Assembly: GCF_032854445.1 (NCBI RefSeq)
Contig: NC_088305.1
Location: forward strand, 7,319,606 to 7,383,605
Direction of reading: 5' to 3'
Source of the DNA: Liolophura sinensis
Taxonomy: Eukaryota > Mollusca > Polyplacophora > Chitonida > Chitonidae
DNA length: 64,000 nucleotides
Below, in pieces: positions 24,833 to 35,000 of the stretch. The notes beneath the pieces are model-generated. The model ran no database searches and was not told the DNA's origin. It saw only the letters and a list, made by a program, of their open reading frames with translations. A program made the translations under genes and the position numbers. The stretch's first letter is position 1, and every line of letters begins with the position of its first letter.

Positions 24833-24990
24833 CAACCTGTGTATGGTCGTGGGCGTTCCCACGGACTCCCTCCGTTTTCCTCCTGTCATCATTCTGGCCC
24901 CGCCTTCTTATAGGGAAAATGTTCTCAAGTACGACGTAACACCGATCACATAAATAAATACATACATAAATAAATAAATAAATAAATAAA
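24833..24990 (+). repeat. SINE-A fragment (3' part)
   Basis: Diverged CAACCTGTGTATGGTCGTGG, then TTCTCAAGTACGACGTAACA and an (AAAT)n tail. Confidence 0.75.
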
Positions 24991-25147
24991 CATACAAAGA
25001 AGCAAAAATTACACCAGGAGATATATCTGGAGATACATATGACTTTACCCAATCTCAGTCCTATGTATGCTGTATTCATGAACAAGATATTCGAAGAACT
25101 CAGACCTATATTCAACCATGATTCCGATCGTTTCTTTAGACACACAT

Positions 25148-25278
25148 TTGTCCTATTGTGTATAAACTCGAGCATACATACAACTATGCGTGGTCTCATT
25201 TCCAGTGACCTGGTGTGTACAGGCTGCATAGACTCGAGCTTATGTACAACTATGCGTGGTCTCGTTTCCTGTGACATA
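25148..25278. repeat. 77-bp-type minisatellite, left part
   Basis: Two copies of a unit containing GGCTGCATAGACTCGAGCTT, ACAACTATGCGTGGTCTCGT and TTCCTGTGACATA. The array is interrupted after the final TA by the Tc1 element and resumes at 26824. Confidence 0.9.
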
Positions 25279-26823
25279 AACTGACGACCAAAGGAAATTT
25301 TACGACACCGTGAGTTAAATTTAACCAGCCTTTTCAGCAAATTAATACCAAATTCTTGTAGGAAAACATTGTACGAAGCATATTTCCATGTGCGACAAGC
25401 GTCATATACGCCCACACGAATTTGTTTTAAGACAATGAAGAAAGTTGAAAAATCACGTGACCCATGGATGGCCGCAACTGCACACGTATTGTGTATGAAA
25501 CCTTACACACAGTGTGCTGGACTTGCACACTGACTAAACACCACCAAAGTACTGCCTCGATTTACTCCAGAATAACGCGAGAGGGCCCTGGTATGGTATC
25601 CATGGGAGCCACCCATGCCCACATTGCAAGGACCTTCGGCTGCTCTGGTGTAACTGTGTCAAACTTGATGCAACGTTACAGACAGACAGGGCAGACATCG
25701 GACAGGCCAAGAAGAGGCAGGCCTAAGGTAACTACGCCCAGAGAAGACGGGTACCTACGCACCTCACACCTGAAGAACAGCTTCCTGGCAGTGACTTCAT
25801 CGTCAATCAATGCCTTAGGTCACCGGGTCAGTCGGCAGACCGTGTCCAGGAGACTCATGGCTCGCGGAATTAGGGCCTATCGACCATTCAGAGGGCAGTT
25901 GTTGACAGCCGAACATCATCGCCAGAGGTTGCGATGGGCTCGAATTGTACGCCGTTGGCAGTGACGTGATTGACAACGTGTTGTTTTCACGGATGAAAGC
26001 CGCTTCTGACTGTTCCGAGCCGATGGCAGACAGCGAGTTTACCGTCGAAGAGGCGAACGAACGGCTGCATCATGCGTCCAGGAAGTGGTACCGTTTGGTG
26101 GCGGCAGCGTGATGGGGTGAGGTGGGATTTGTGGAGAGGAACGGACACGACTGGTCCTCATGGTGCTCATTGTTAACAGCTCAATGTTACGTGGATGAAA
26201 TTCTGCGTCCTTTTGCCCTGCCATTCCTTCAACAGCAGCCACGTGGTGTCCTGTGCCAGCATGACAACGCCAGACCTCATACAGCTCAAGTTGTGCAGAA
26301 CTTCCTGGACGCCAACGACGTCAGCGTCTTGCCGTGGCCTGCACATTCTCCAGATATATCCCGCACAGAACACCTTTGGGATATCATGGGTCGTCGAGTA
26401 AGACAACGGCCACAGCCTATCGACAAGAACTGGCATTCGCTCTCCAAGATGAATGGCAACGAATCCCACGTCATCTCAGACGACCGACCTTTTCTATGCG
26501 TCGGAGAGTTTTTGCATGCAATGAAGCAAGGGGTGGTCACACGCGATATTGATTAGTTTTGATATTGACCGAATTTAAAAATAATCAACTTTTTGTATAC
26601 TCTGCCCATTGTTAACCAAGATGGAATGACTATTGTGCCAGTCCTGCTCTGTTTTTTCACTTGTAAAATGATTTGGGAGCTGCTTTGTCCGTTCTTACTC
26701 AAGACTTTCAATATCTAAAGTCAGTGGTCTTTTTAATATATTAAACTTCAGTCATCCTGTATTTTTGCTTTGGCAAAATAAATTGATTTGAACTCTTTGT
26801 AAAGTTTCTTTTGGCCGTGAGTT
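25279..26823 (+). mobile_element. Decayed Tc1/mariner element (DD34E)
   Basis: The 1545-bp element has imperfect terminal inverted repeats: AACTGACGACCAAAGGAAAT at the left, and AACTCACGGCCAAAAGAAAC read from the right end inward. It is flanked by TA on both sides, the target duplication expected of Tc1/mariner transposons. The empty site can be read from neighbouring minisatellite copies (GACATAGTTTTGTCC), so the boundaries are firm. It contains the broken transposase described separately. Confidence 0.93.
25464..26556 (+). pseudogene. Tc1-like transposase remnant
   Basis: An N-terminal helix-turn-helix region (THAHIARTFGCSGVTVSNLMQ) and a basic linker (DRPRRGRPKVTT) lie in the frame closing at 25964. 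The catalytic core follows with a first aspartate in FTDESRF near 25990, GGGSVMG near 26100, a second aspartate in DNARPHTA, and a glutamate in EHLWD near 26370. Thirty-four residues separate the second D and the E, so the class is DD34E. In-frame stops just after 25960 and near 26115, plus frame changes, make it nonfunctional. It would have cut and pasted its host element. Confidence 0.93.
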
Positions 26824-27150
26824 TAGTTTTGTCCTGCTGTGTACAGGCTGCATAGACTCAAGCCTATATACAACCATGAGTGGTCTCGTTTCCTGTGACA
26901 TAGTTTTCTCCCGCTGTGTACAGGCTGCATAGACTCAAGCCTATATACAACTATGAGTGGTCTCATTTCCTGTGACATAGTTTTGTCCCGCTGTGTATAG
27001 GCTGCATAGACTCAAGCCTATATACAACTATGAGTGGTCTCGTTTCCTGTGACCTCCTGTGTACAGGCTGCATAGACTCGAGCTTATATACAACTATGAG
27101 TGGTCTCGTTTCCTGTGACATAGTTTTATCCTGCTGTGTACAGGCTGCGT
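26824..27150. repeat. 77-bp minisatellite, right part, about 4-5 copies
   Basis: Units starting TAGTTTTGTCCTGCTGTGTA recur at 26824, 26901 and 26978 (77 bp apart). One shortened copy follows, and a partial copy starts near 27119. Internal segments AGACTCAAGCCTATATACAA and GAGTGGTCTCGTTTCCTGTG match the left part across the Tc1 insertion. Confidence 0.93.
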
Positions 27151-27350
27151 ATGTGGTAGGATATTAAAGAAAAACAGGCAATACAATGATGATTGCGCTT
27201 CTTGACTGTTAGGGGCGCATCAAGTAACCTGAGTAAACCACCGACATCTTTCAGGTACCTGACAAAACCGAAAGCGACAGCTGGATTCGAACACATAAAT
27301 AGAATTCATACATTGTTTCTCGTATTAGGCCCCTATAAAATAAATATGCG

Positions 27351-27371
27351 CTGCCCTAACCCTAACCCTAA
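27351..27371. repeat. Short telomere-like (CCCTAA)n tract
   Basis: Three consecutive CCCTAA-type repeats (TTAGGG on the other strand) lie immediately before the tRNA-like SINE head. It is too short to be a functional telomere. Confidence 0.6.
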
Positions 27372-27598
27372 TCGATGGCCTAAAGGTAAGGCATCGAAGG
27401 CAGGGGACCCGGAATCGAAGACGGGAGGTCCGGGATCAAACCCTGGCCGGGTCATATCAACATGACCTAAGACTTTAAAAATGACACTCGTTGGTTTATA
27501 TATTGTGGGGCCTATAGCATGTGGAAAAAATTGATCGACGATGCCCGTGTGGCCACTTGCGCAATCTAATCTTCAAACATCAATCAAATAAATCAATT
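27372..27598 (+). repeat. Chimeric tRNA-derived SINE
   Basis: The tRNA-like head ends in GGTCCGGGATCAAACCCTGG and GGTCAT, followed by ATGACCTAAGACTTTAAAAA as in family B. It finishes with the family A type tail AACATCAATCAAATAAATC. Confidence 0.7.
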
Positions 27599-28023
27599 TT
27601 CAGTGTAATTTGGTTTTGTCTTAGAGTTTCACAGAAAAAAACATCACTCCAAATATCAAGTGATACACGTCTGAAATATACGTGCTCCGAGGGCCACTAA
27701 TGGAGGGAATATGCCTAGACGCAATTCTAAAAAAAAAAATATGACCGCAGAATATGTCCTAATGTGCGTTTGGCAGTTTCCGTCTAAAGATTAGCCCGAG
27801 AACAGGTAAGAGAGCAATTTCCAAGTAAAAAGAAATTATAACACATATCCTGTGGTGAAAACTTGAAATATTATATTCAGTTTTATTCTATCCACAGTTT
27901 ACATGGGTCATACATATAGCCTACCATTCACAATAAATCTCTCGATATTTGGTATAGGATATCAATATTCTTTTTGGGGTCTGTTTTATTTATTTACTTT
28001 CGCAAACTGTTTACATTTACATG

Positions 28024-28115
28024 TATTTATTTGATTATTGTTTTACGTCGTACTCAAGAATATTTCACTTGTATGACGGCGGCCAGCATTGTGATGGGTG
28101 GAAACCGGGGAAAGG
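28024..28115 (-). repeat. SINE-A fragment (tail end)
   Basis: TATTTATTTGATTATTGTTT, GTACTCAAGAATATTTCACT, GGCCAGCATTGTGATGGGTGG, truncated after GAAACCGGGG. Confidence 0.88.
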
Positions 28116-28152
28116 TAATTGGGTCTGTTTTAGGTCATGTCGTATGGAAGCC

Positions 28153-28212
28153 AATAAGGTCAGCTGGATATAGGAATATCGATATCCCTATATATATCCA
28201 GCTGAGCTTATT
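28153..28212. repeat. 60-bp imperfect palindrome
   Basis: AATAAGGTCAGCTGGATATA on the left pairs with TATATCCAGCTGAGCTTATT on the right, centred on GAATATCGATATC. It could extrude as a cruciform or mark a fold-back element. It is not a terminator in this context. Confidence 0.85.
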
Positions 28213-28396
28213 CAGATTGTATAAAAGCTTGCTGCGTGTCACATTTACCCAAGTCTTGCCTAAAAGTCTCAACGAAGCTATATGCATGCAGTTTTCAAAT
28301 GTTCGACCGTTTGTCAGAAGGTATGGGGGGTATAATGCACACGTCACTGACGATGTGCGTTGGGTTGCACCAGCTGTAAAATCCATCGTGTAATTC

Positions 28397-29062
28397 TGTA
28401 TGTTAACTATGATGACAACCCAGCATTTTGAGTAATTCTAGACCATTAACGTCCAACATATTGCAATTAACATCACTACATTTCTTTTACTTATAATTCT
28501 GCTTAAGCCATGGTGCTAGGGGTCGTGTAAATTGATGCTATTTATGCATTTACAATTAGAATTAAAAAAAAATCGGACTGAGGTAAACTGACGAGGCAGT
28601 ATTTCACCGTGTGACTATTTGCCAGCTATCATACTGCCATCGCTGCTTTGCTTTTACTCTCTATGTTGTACGTCTTTAATTATATTGTATTCCTGCGCAA
28701 ACCAGGATTCTGCAGCTGCACTAAGCATCCAAGAGGCCTGGTCCCTTTGCATTGTTTTAATGTGATTGTATGTTAAAACGTGAAGACAAAACAGCATTTT
28801 GAGTAATTCTAGACCAGTGACGTGTAATATATTGCAATTAACATCACTGCATTTTAGCTAATTTTGCTTAAGCCACGGTTCTAGGGGTCGTGTAAATTGC
28901 TACTATTTATGCATTTACATGAACATTTAGAAAAAAACCCTGACTGAGGTAAATTGACAAGTGGCCGTATTTCACCGGTTACGTGTGACCATTTGCCAGC
29001 TGTCACGCTGTCGTCGCTGCTCTGGTTTTACTCTCTATGCTATACGTCTTTAATTATATTTA
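28397..29062. repeat. Diverged direct duplication, about 290 bp, 372-bp offset
   Basis: CAGCATTTTGAGTAATTCTA starts homologous blocks near 28421 and 28793. Shared segments are TATTGCAATTAACATCACT, CTAGGGGTCGTGTAAATTG, CTGAGGTAAA.TGAC and CTCTATG..ATACGTCTTTAAT. Divergence is clearly higher than in the 232-bp array, so this is an older event. Confidence 0.88.
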
Positions 29063-29163
29063 TTATTTGGTCATAGCGCTGACACCTGTTCCCGCTTCCC
29101 GTAAATTTAATCTGACTACTGTTGTTAAGGTCAAAACCATCAATGCACTCAAAAATTAATCTG

Positions 29164-29398
29164 TTAATTTTAACAGAAAGCCTGTTGTCTGAGTGATGCT
29201 AGAATGTATCGTCTTGTTAATCTATTAATCTATCTATCATATTAATCTGTCAATTATAAAACACACATGCTATTAATTCAACATAAAGATTCCATTAGAC
29301 TAACAGGATATGTTATATTGAATATGACAGAATACTGAGTTATAATAGCAGAATACAGTTTAGCATCACTCAGACAACAGACTTTCTGTTAAAATCAA
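29164..29398. mobile_element. MITE-like inverted-repeat element
   Basis: Arms of about 40 bp at each end are inverted copies of each other with only a few mismatches: TTAATTTTAACAGAAAGCCT plus GTTGTCTGAGTGATGCTA, against the reverse complement at 29360-29398. They flank about 155 bp of AT-rich sequence. No coding capacity; target duplication unclear. Confidence 0.75.
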
Positions 29399-31574
29399 CT
29401 TTTTTCAATGTGCCAAGTAAGGCAAGCAAATAATTAACGAAATCAAAAGATATACTGTATATTTACACAAAATTCATGCTGTTCTTATATATGATGTCTT
29501 TGATCAGTTAGAGGAAGCTGCTGTGTCTTGCAGGGGTGAACAACGGATCTTTGGCAAGTTACTAACGAACTTCCCCGCGCGTAGTGTACAGATACATGTT
29601 TGCACACCATATTGGCTGAACGTTAGACTGTTCAAACCGCCACATGAGCGTTGTCAACCGTTTACTCTCATTAAGGCCTCACACACAGTGGGAGGAGGGG
29701 ATAATACACCAATTCCTTGCCCAATGCCAGGTTTGAACCCACACCTCCTGTGTCCTAATTAAGGAACTATAGGGAAGAACCTCGATCTAACCACTAAACC
29801 TTGCAGTGTGACAGGGAAACACGGACCATTCATGGGGCGAGGATAGAATTTTTTGAAGGCAAAATATGGAAGAGATGATATGGCAGAGAGGTGATACTAC
29901 CATGACACGAAGTGACTATACCATGCTAGCATTATACCACCATGTCATGCCATCATGCCATCTTCGTCAAATGACAGCGCTGAAGCCCCTGCCTACCCTC
30001 AGCCTGAAGTCGCTTGATGCCATTGTACCATCGTGACATCGCTTGGTGCCATTCCTTCGCATCATCGTGCCATCGTTTCTTGCCATCGCCGTGGAATGGT
30101 ACGACGGTACTAAAGCTTATACTCGTTGGAACGTTGAAGGAAAAATATTTTAGGGCAAAAAGATATTTTAAAAATAATCGTTGTGAAACAAAAAAAAAAG
30201 TGGGGGTGGGGGGGGGGGCTAATTTAGCTAAGCCAGTATAGGCTCATTAAAGATCACAGTTTACTTCATTTATAAATTTTCTGAAAATTTTCGACTACTG
30301 ACGAATTTTATGCTTTTTGTTCTCATGCTTATTACTATTAAGGGATAATTATGGAACGTAGTAAAACGTACATGTCCCAAAATTAAACTAAGCGCCATGT
30401 TCGTCAAATCATAATTTAATCAAGTTGTAGCAATGTGTCACACGCATCCGGAGTGAGCTACACACGGGATCTAAAAACCTCTGGATCATAATGATTTGTA
30501 ACATGACATACTTGTTAAAATGCAATGAATGGTTATGGCATAGTGTCGTATCGGTAATATTTCAGCCATATCGTGGCGTCTTGTCAAAATACACACCTGT
30601 TAACTCTCAACTCTCTTCGACGTGAATCCCATGTCTTTCAAAGAAAAATCACACTCTCACAGTCAATGTTCCCCGCAATATTGTTATATGATATTTTCAT
30701 CTGGTATAATGACGAATATGTGTAAACTTGACAACAAAATCATCCAAAAATGGATGAGTTAAACATAAACAAGAATACTTTCTCCTGGGGGATTCGCTCC
30801 CTAAACCCCCCACCAAGAATGTGTTCTTAGACACGACCTGGGCTCTGCATTCCCTGTACCCCAGCTGTTTGGGATTCTCGCTTCTTTGGTCCTGTCTGGG
30901 TTGACAGCTGCCAACATACATCTAGGCCTCGTTCAGAGCTGGTTGAACTTGAATCGCCGATTGGCGGCCTTTAAATCTAAATAACTCCATGTATAACTCT
31001 GTACATGTACGTGTACATGTAGGCCCATACATTCGCGTTTGCCAGCAATGAGAACAGAATTAGATGTAGTACGTGAAATCTCAGAAGCTGGTGCTTATTT
31101 TCTTCTGGCCGTGATTCTATACCGGGTGAGTTAATTGAAACTTAAAACTGTGGCTGTGAACATTTGAAAGACTTATGTGCGTATATAGTCTCAGCGTGTG
31201 CTGCATAGGGGCTTACAATGGGTCTAGATATCGAGGCCGGTAATATGGTACATGCACGTTTCAAGTTGAACATACGGTGCCTTTCAAAGGCTTACATGGG
31301 TGAAGAGCGGTGCCATCGTGATGCCATCAACAGGATATATATCGCTTTAAAGGGTGGTACATGAGTGGTCGTATGTGCAAGTTAATAAAAATAACAAGAC
31401 GTAACCTTAGACATGACACCGACACGACCATTAATCTTCTGCGTGTGGAGGTAGAAACATTTCAACTACCGGTAACAACCTCATTTACATATTCCGTCAA
31501 AATCTTCGTCGTTTATTTATTCTGGCGGTTCCGCTGGGGGTTTGTTCTGCCCCGACTGATCATTACATGGCCTC

Positions 31575-32069
31575 ATGACGACAGTAAACATGAAATCAGA
31601 ATTGTTGATGGAATCCCGACTTCGGGCTGAGAGCAGGCAGCCGCTTCAGCGCCGTCGTTTGGCGAAGACGGCCTCAGCCTGTGCGGTGTTGGAAAATGGA
31701 GAGTGCGATCCCGACTTGAATCTGGCAATTCAGGAGAGTTTGAAATTAGCTCGGCAAAACGAGCTCAAGCAGGCCGCGGCAGCTGCCCTGGCCAACTCAA
31801 GCGCCAAAGAAGAGGACGAGGAAAACGAACCGGGTCGACCGAATGGACCTCCGGCGAAAGACAAGTCCACGAAATCAAACGACAAGCTGATCGAGGTGAA
31901 GTCGTCCGCGCCGAAGTCAGGCAAAGCGATTTCGTCCTCGTCGGCTTCCTCTTCATCTAAACAACTGGAAGGATTGTTAATGCTGCATTTAGATTTGATC
32001 CAGCATCAACAAGAACTCATCACGACCAAAGACAAGGAAATCGTCAATCTCAGAGGAGACAAAGAAGCG
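31575..32069 (+). CDS. MSL1: MSL1 coding exon 1
   Basis: 165 codons, from ATG at 31575 to GACAAAGAAGCG before donor GTAAGT, phase 0. It encodes the Ala/Glu/Ser-rich N-terminus and the first half of the coiled coil. A second in-frame ATG lies five codons downstream, so the exact start is uncertain by a few residues. Confidence 0.9.
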
Positions 32070-35000
32070 GTAAGTTTGTTGAATTGTATCGATATCGTAG
32101 ACTAAATAAATCTTCATTGTCCTTTGTGATGTGAGCCTTTTCAATTTTCTTTTATACTAAGTTCGATAAGACTGACACCTTTTGATTTCGGGTCCAATCG
32201 ATTACTTTCTGCCTCTTCTTAGTTCCCTCTCCAATTCTAATACCAGACATCGTCCAGTGCATTAGAGAAAACACCTTTAATCAGTTTGCAGGCAATCTAT
32301 AAATAGAACTTCGGTTGTTTCCGTATGTGTGACTATTTACTTGCATGGCGAACGAAACCTATGTATTTTGAAATGTCACATGATCGATCATGTGACCTAA
32401 CGGCGTGTTCTCGTCACGAACGGAAGCTGTTCTTTGTTAAGCGGCCAGCCGACTCCAGGCAGGTTAAACAGCCTGTAGAAATAATATGTTAGCATGGTTT
32501 TGGGCTTCCTTTTCTCAAAATTTTGGAACAGGATGACTAAGGTGCTTATGCCGTATTCATTTCGATTTCCCCCGGCACATGCAAACTGGCAGAATGAGGT
32601 GAGTTTCGTTGATGGGGTCGCCAGACCAGATTGAATTAGTGGTGGTGAAGATTGTTGTCAATCATGGCCGCGTCTTGCCGGCTCGCTGACTCTGGATATC
32701 ATTTCCAACTGACAAATTACTCGATCTCTTCATTTCCATGCATTGTGCAATCTGTCATTGATGTAGGGCTAGAACTTAAAAAGAAAGCAATTTGCACAAC
32801 CATGACGACTAGTAAAAACTATGAAACGTTTTTGTTGAAGACGTTTGCATTGAGATCTCTACTACCGGCATTGACTTCGTAGTTTATAGGCCTATGCAAA
32901 ATTGATTTGAAATGAAAATGCCACATTTTTGTCCCTGTGTTTTTGCAAATCCAGCAAGTATGGTGATGGGTTTCAGAATTCTAAGTTAAGATCTTGTAGA
33001 GGTATGTAGAACCCGCTATAGACAGTGTTTTAGAATAAATACTAGATTTGTCATTGCCTGAGTTAAATATTGTTTGTAGCATAAGGTGATAAGCTCTCTA
33101 GAAAGCAAAAATTTTAATCTTGTGTGATTTGCTGAGACAGTCAGGCATTGTGGGCTTGCATTTTTTATTAAGCACGTTCATAGCACTTGAAACTTAACTT
33201 CTAACCTTATAGTCCTTGCCAGTATAAATTATTTCATGAATAGTCATGAAGCTGTGAACATCAGGTGAAAATTTATTTCATTTTCATTTCAAGCATAAAT
33301 TATGCAAATTATGCAAATTACACCATGCTGAAATTAGCAATTAATTTGTGCTATGTGTATATATATAGAAAATAGATATTAATCATGAAACAGGGGACAG
33401 TCAAAGGTCACTTCTGCCTTATTTTATTTTTTTTTTTCTTTTTGAGCAGATTATTGGATATTGTCACATGATAATTTTGATTCAGACAATTGAATGCTGT
33501 CTTTGGCAGAGATGTGAAAGAGAAGTGCACAGCATGCAGAAATTTGTTTTGTGAACATTGCATTGGAATCAGCAGCTGCACAATATTTACAATCGTGTTG
33601 ACAGCTGGTCAGTAGGGTTAGATCAGTTAGACTGAGGTTGTTTGAATCTGTTACATTCCCTGATAAATGAGTGCATTTACATACATGTAATGTCTGAACA
33701 GACAGTTGTTTAAAAGTTGTCTTACCATTCCGGAATGTTTGATGATCTCGTCAGTATATAAGTCGTGTTTTGGACAGGTGGGGTTTGATAACTCGTTCAT
33801 AATTACATGAATTTATGAAGCTCCAAATTGTCTACATGTTTGTAGAACAAAAATTCAGTTGAGCAAAGGAGAATGTACATGTGGTCAGGTTCTGAAATTT
33901 ACAGTAGTTTAATTGGGTTGTTGAATTATGACCATAACGGAAAATAGACATTTGTTCAGAACCTGGCATCCAGAGATCTAGGGCTTTAGTAAGGAAATAA
34001 AGATTTCCATTTCAATACTTACTTACTGTCCAACATGCTAATAAAACAATAAATGTAGGGTATGAAGGCATGCGAGAATTTCAATAGTTACATGTTACCT
34101 ATTCCTCTTTTCCTGGCTGTATTTGCATGTATTATGGCCAGTGAAGATTTGTCAAAGCACTGAAAGTAGTCGCCGTGTGTTCAGTCTCTGCCCTATTGAT
34201 AAAACAGGGACAGGTAAAGAGGTGTGGGGTAGGGTAGGAGAGGCTGTGTGGGGTGGGGAGGGTGTGGTCATAGTGGGGTTAGGGGTCACAGTGGGGGTGG
34301 GATGGGGCTATACAGGTGAGACATACATTTGCCTGCACATGTATTAGTGTAGTTTTGTCCACAGTTGGTAGGCTGACATCATAAGGTAATCACCTGGATT
34401 AGCCAGTGTTTAAGAGTCACCCCTGCTGCTTAAACAAGTATGGACTCATTCAGGACCGAGTAAGGGCTATAAATAAATGTAAAAGTAAGATTTCATCTGT
34501 ATCTTAGACTCACCTGGCTGAGGTGGTCTTGGTTGACCAGGTGGAACTTTCTGTTAGCAAGTAATGTAGAGAGTGAATCTGTCCATTGCATAAGTAGTAT
34601 GCGTGTTTACACCAACAACGACAGTGAGCCTTCCCTATTGCGTGACCTCTTGTGTACAGCAGCTTCACATTTTGTGATGGTAAATCATCCTGTTATAAAT
34701 ATGTAACCGTTCGGTTTAACGTATAAACGAATATTATGGTAACAGGTGATGTTGGAAATTGTCAAGTCTTCTCAAAAGCGAGTGTGTACATTGTCTTAAA
34801 ATGTAGATTAATGGAGAGTTTATAATGATTTACATGTATATGGAAAGTTTATTTTTTCTCCAAGTTACAGGTAAGGGTGCACATTTACATGTGTTCTTAA
34901 ATGTTGTTTGCTTTATGTTTGAATGGGGGCCTCCATGGCTCAGTTGGTTAGCGCGCTAGGGCAGCGTAATGACCCAGGAGCCTCTCACCAATGCGGTCGC

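Larger units (their letters stand above)
21158..31574. other. Intergenic region between BCL2-like and MSL1 (divergent)
   Basis: About 10.4 kb separates the two start codons, which point away from each other. Both promoters must lie here, but no core promoter could be assigned. Between 21416 and 24510 I see no gene, only AT-rich unique sequence with scattered TAGGCCTA motifs. The rest contains SINEs, a Tc1 remnant in a minisatellite, a duplication, a MITE-like element and a palindrome, listed separately. Confidence 0.6.
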
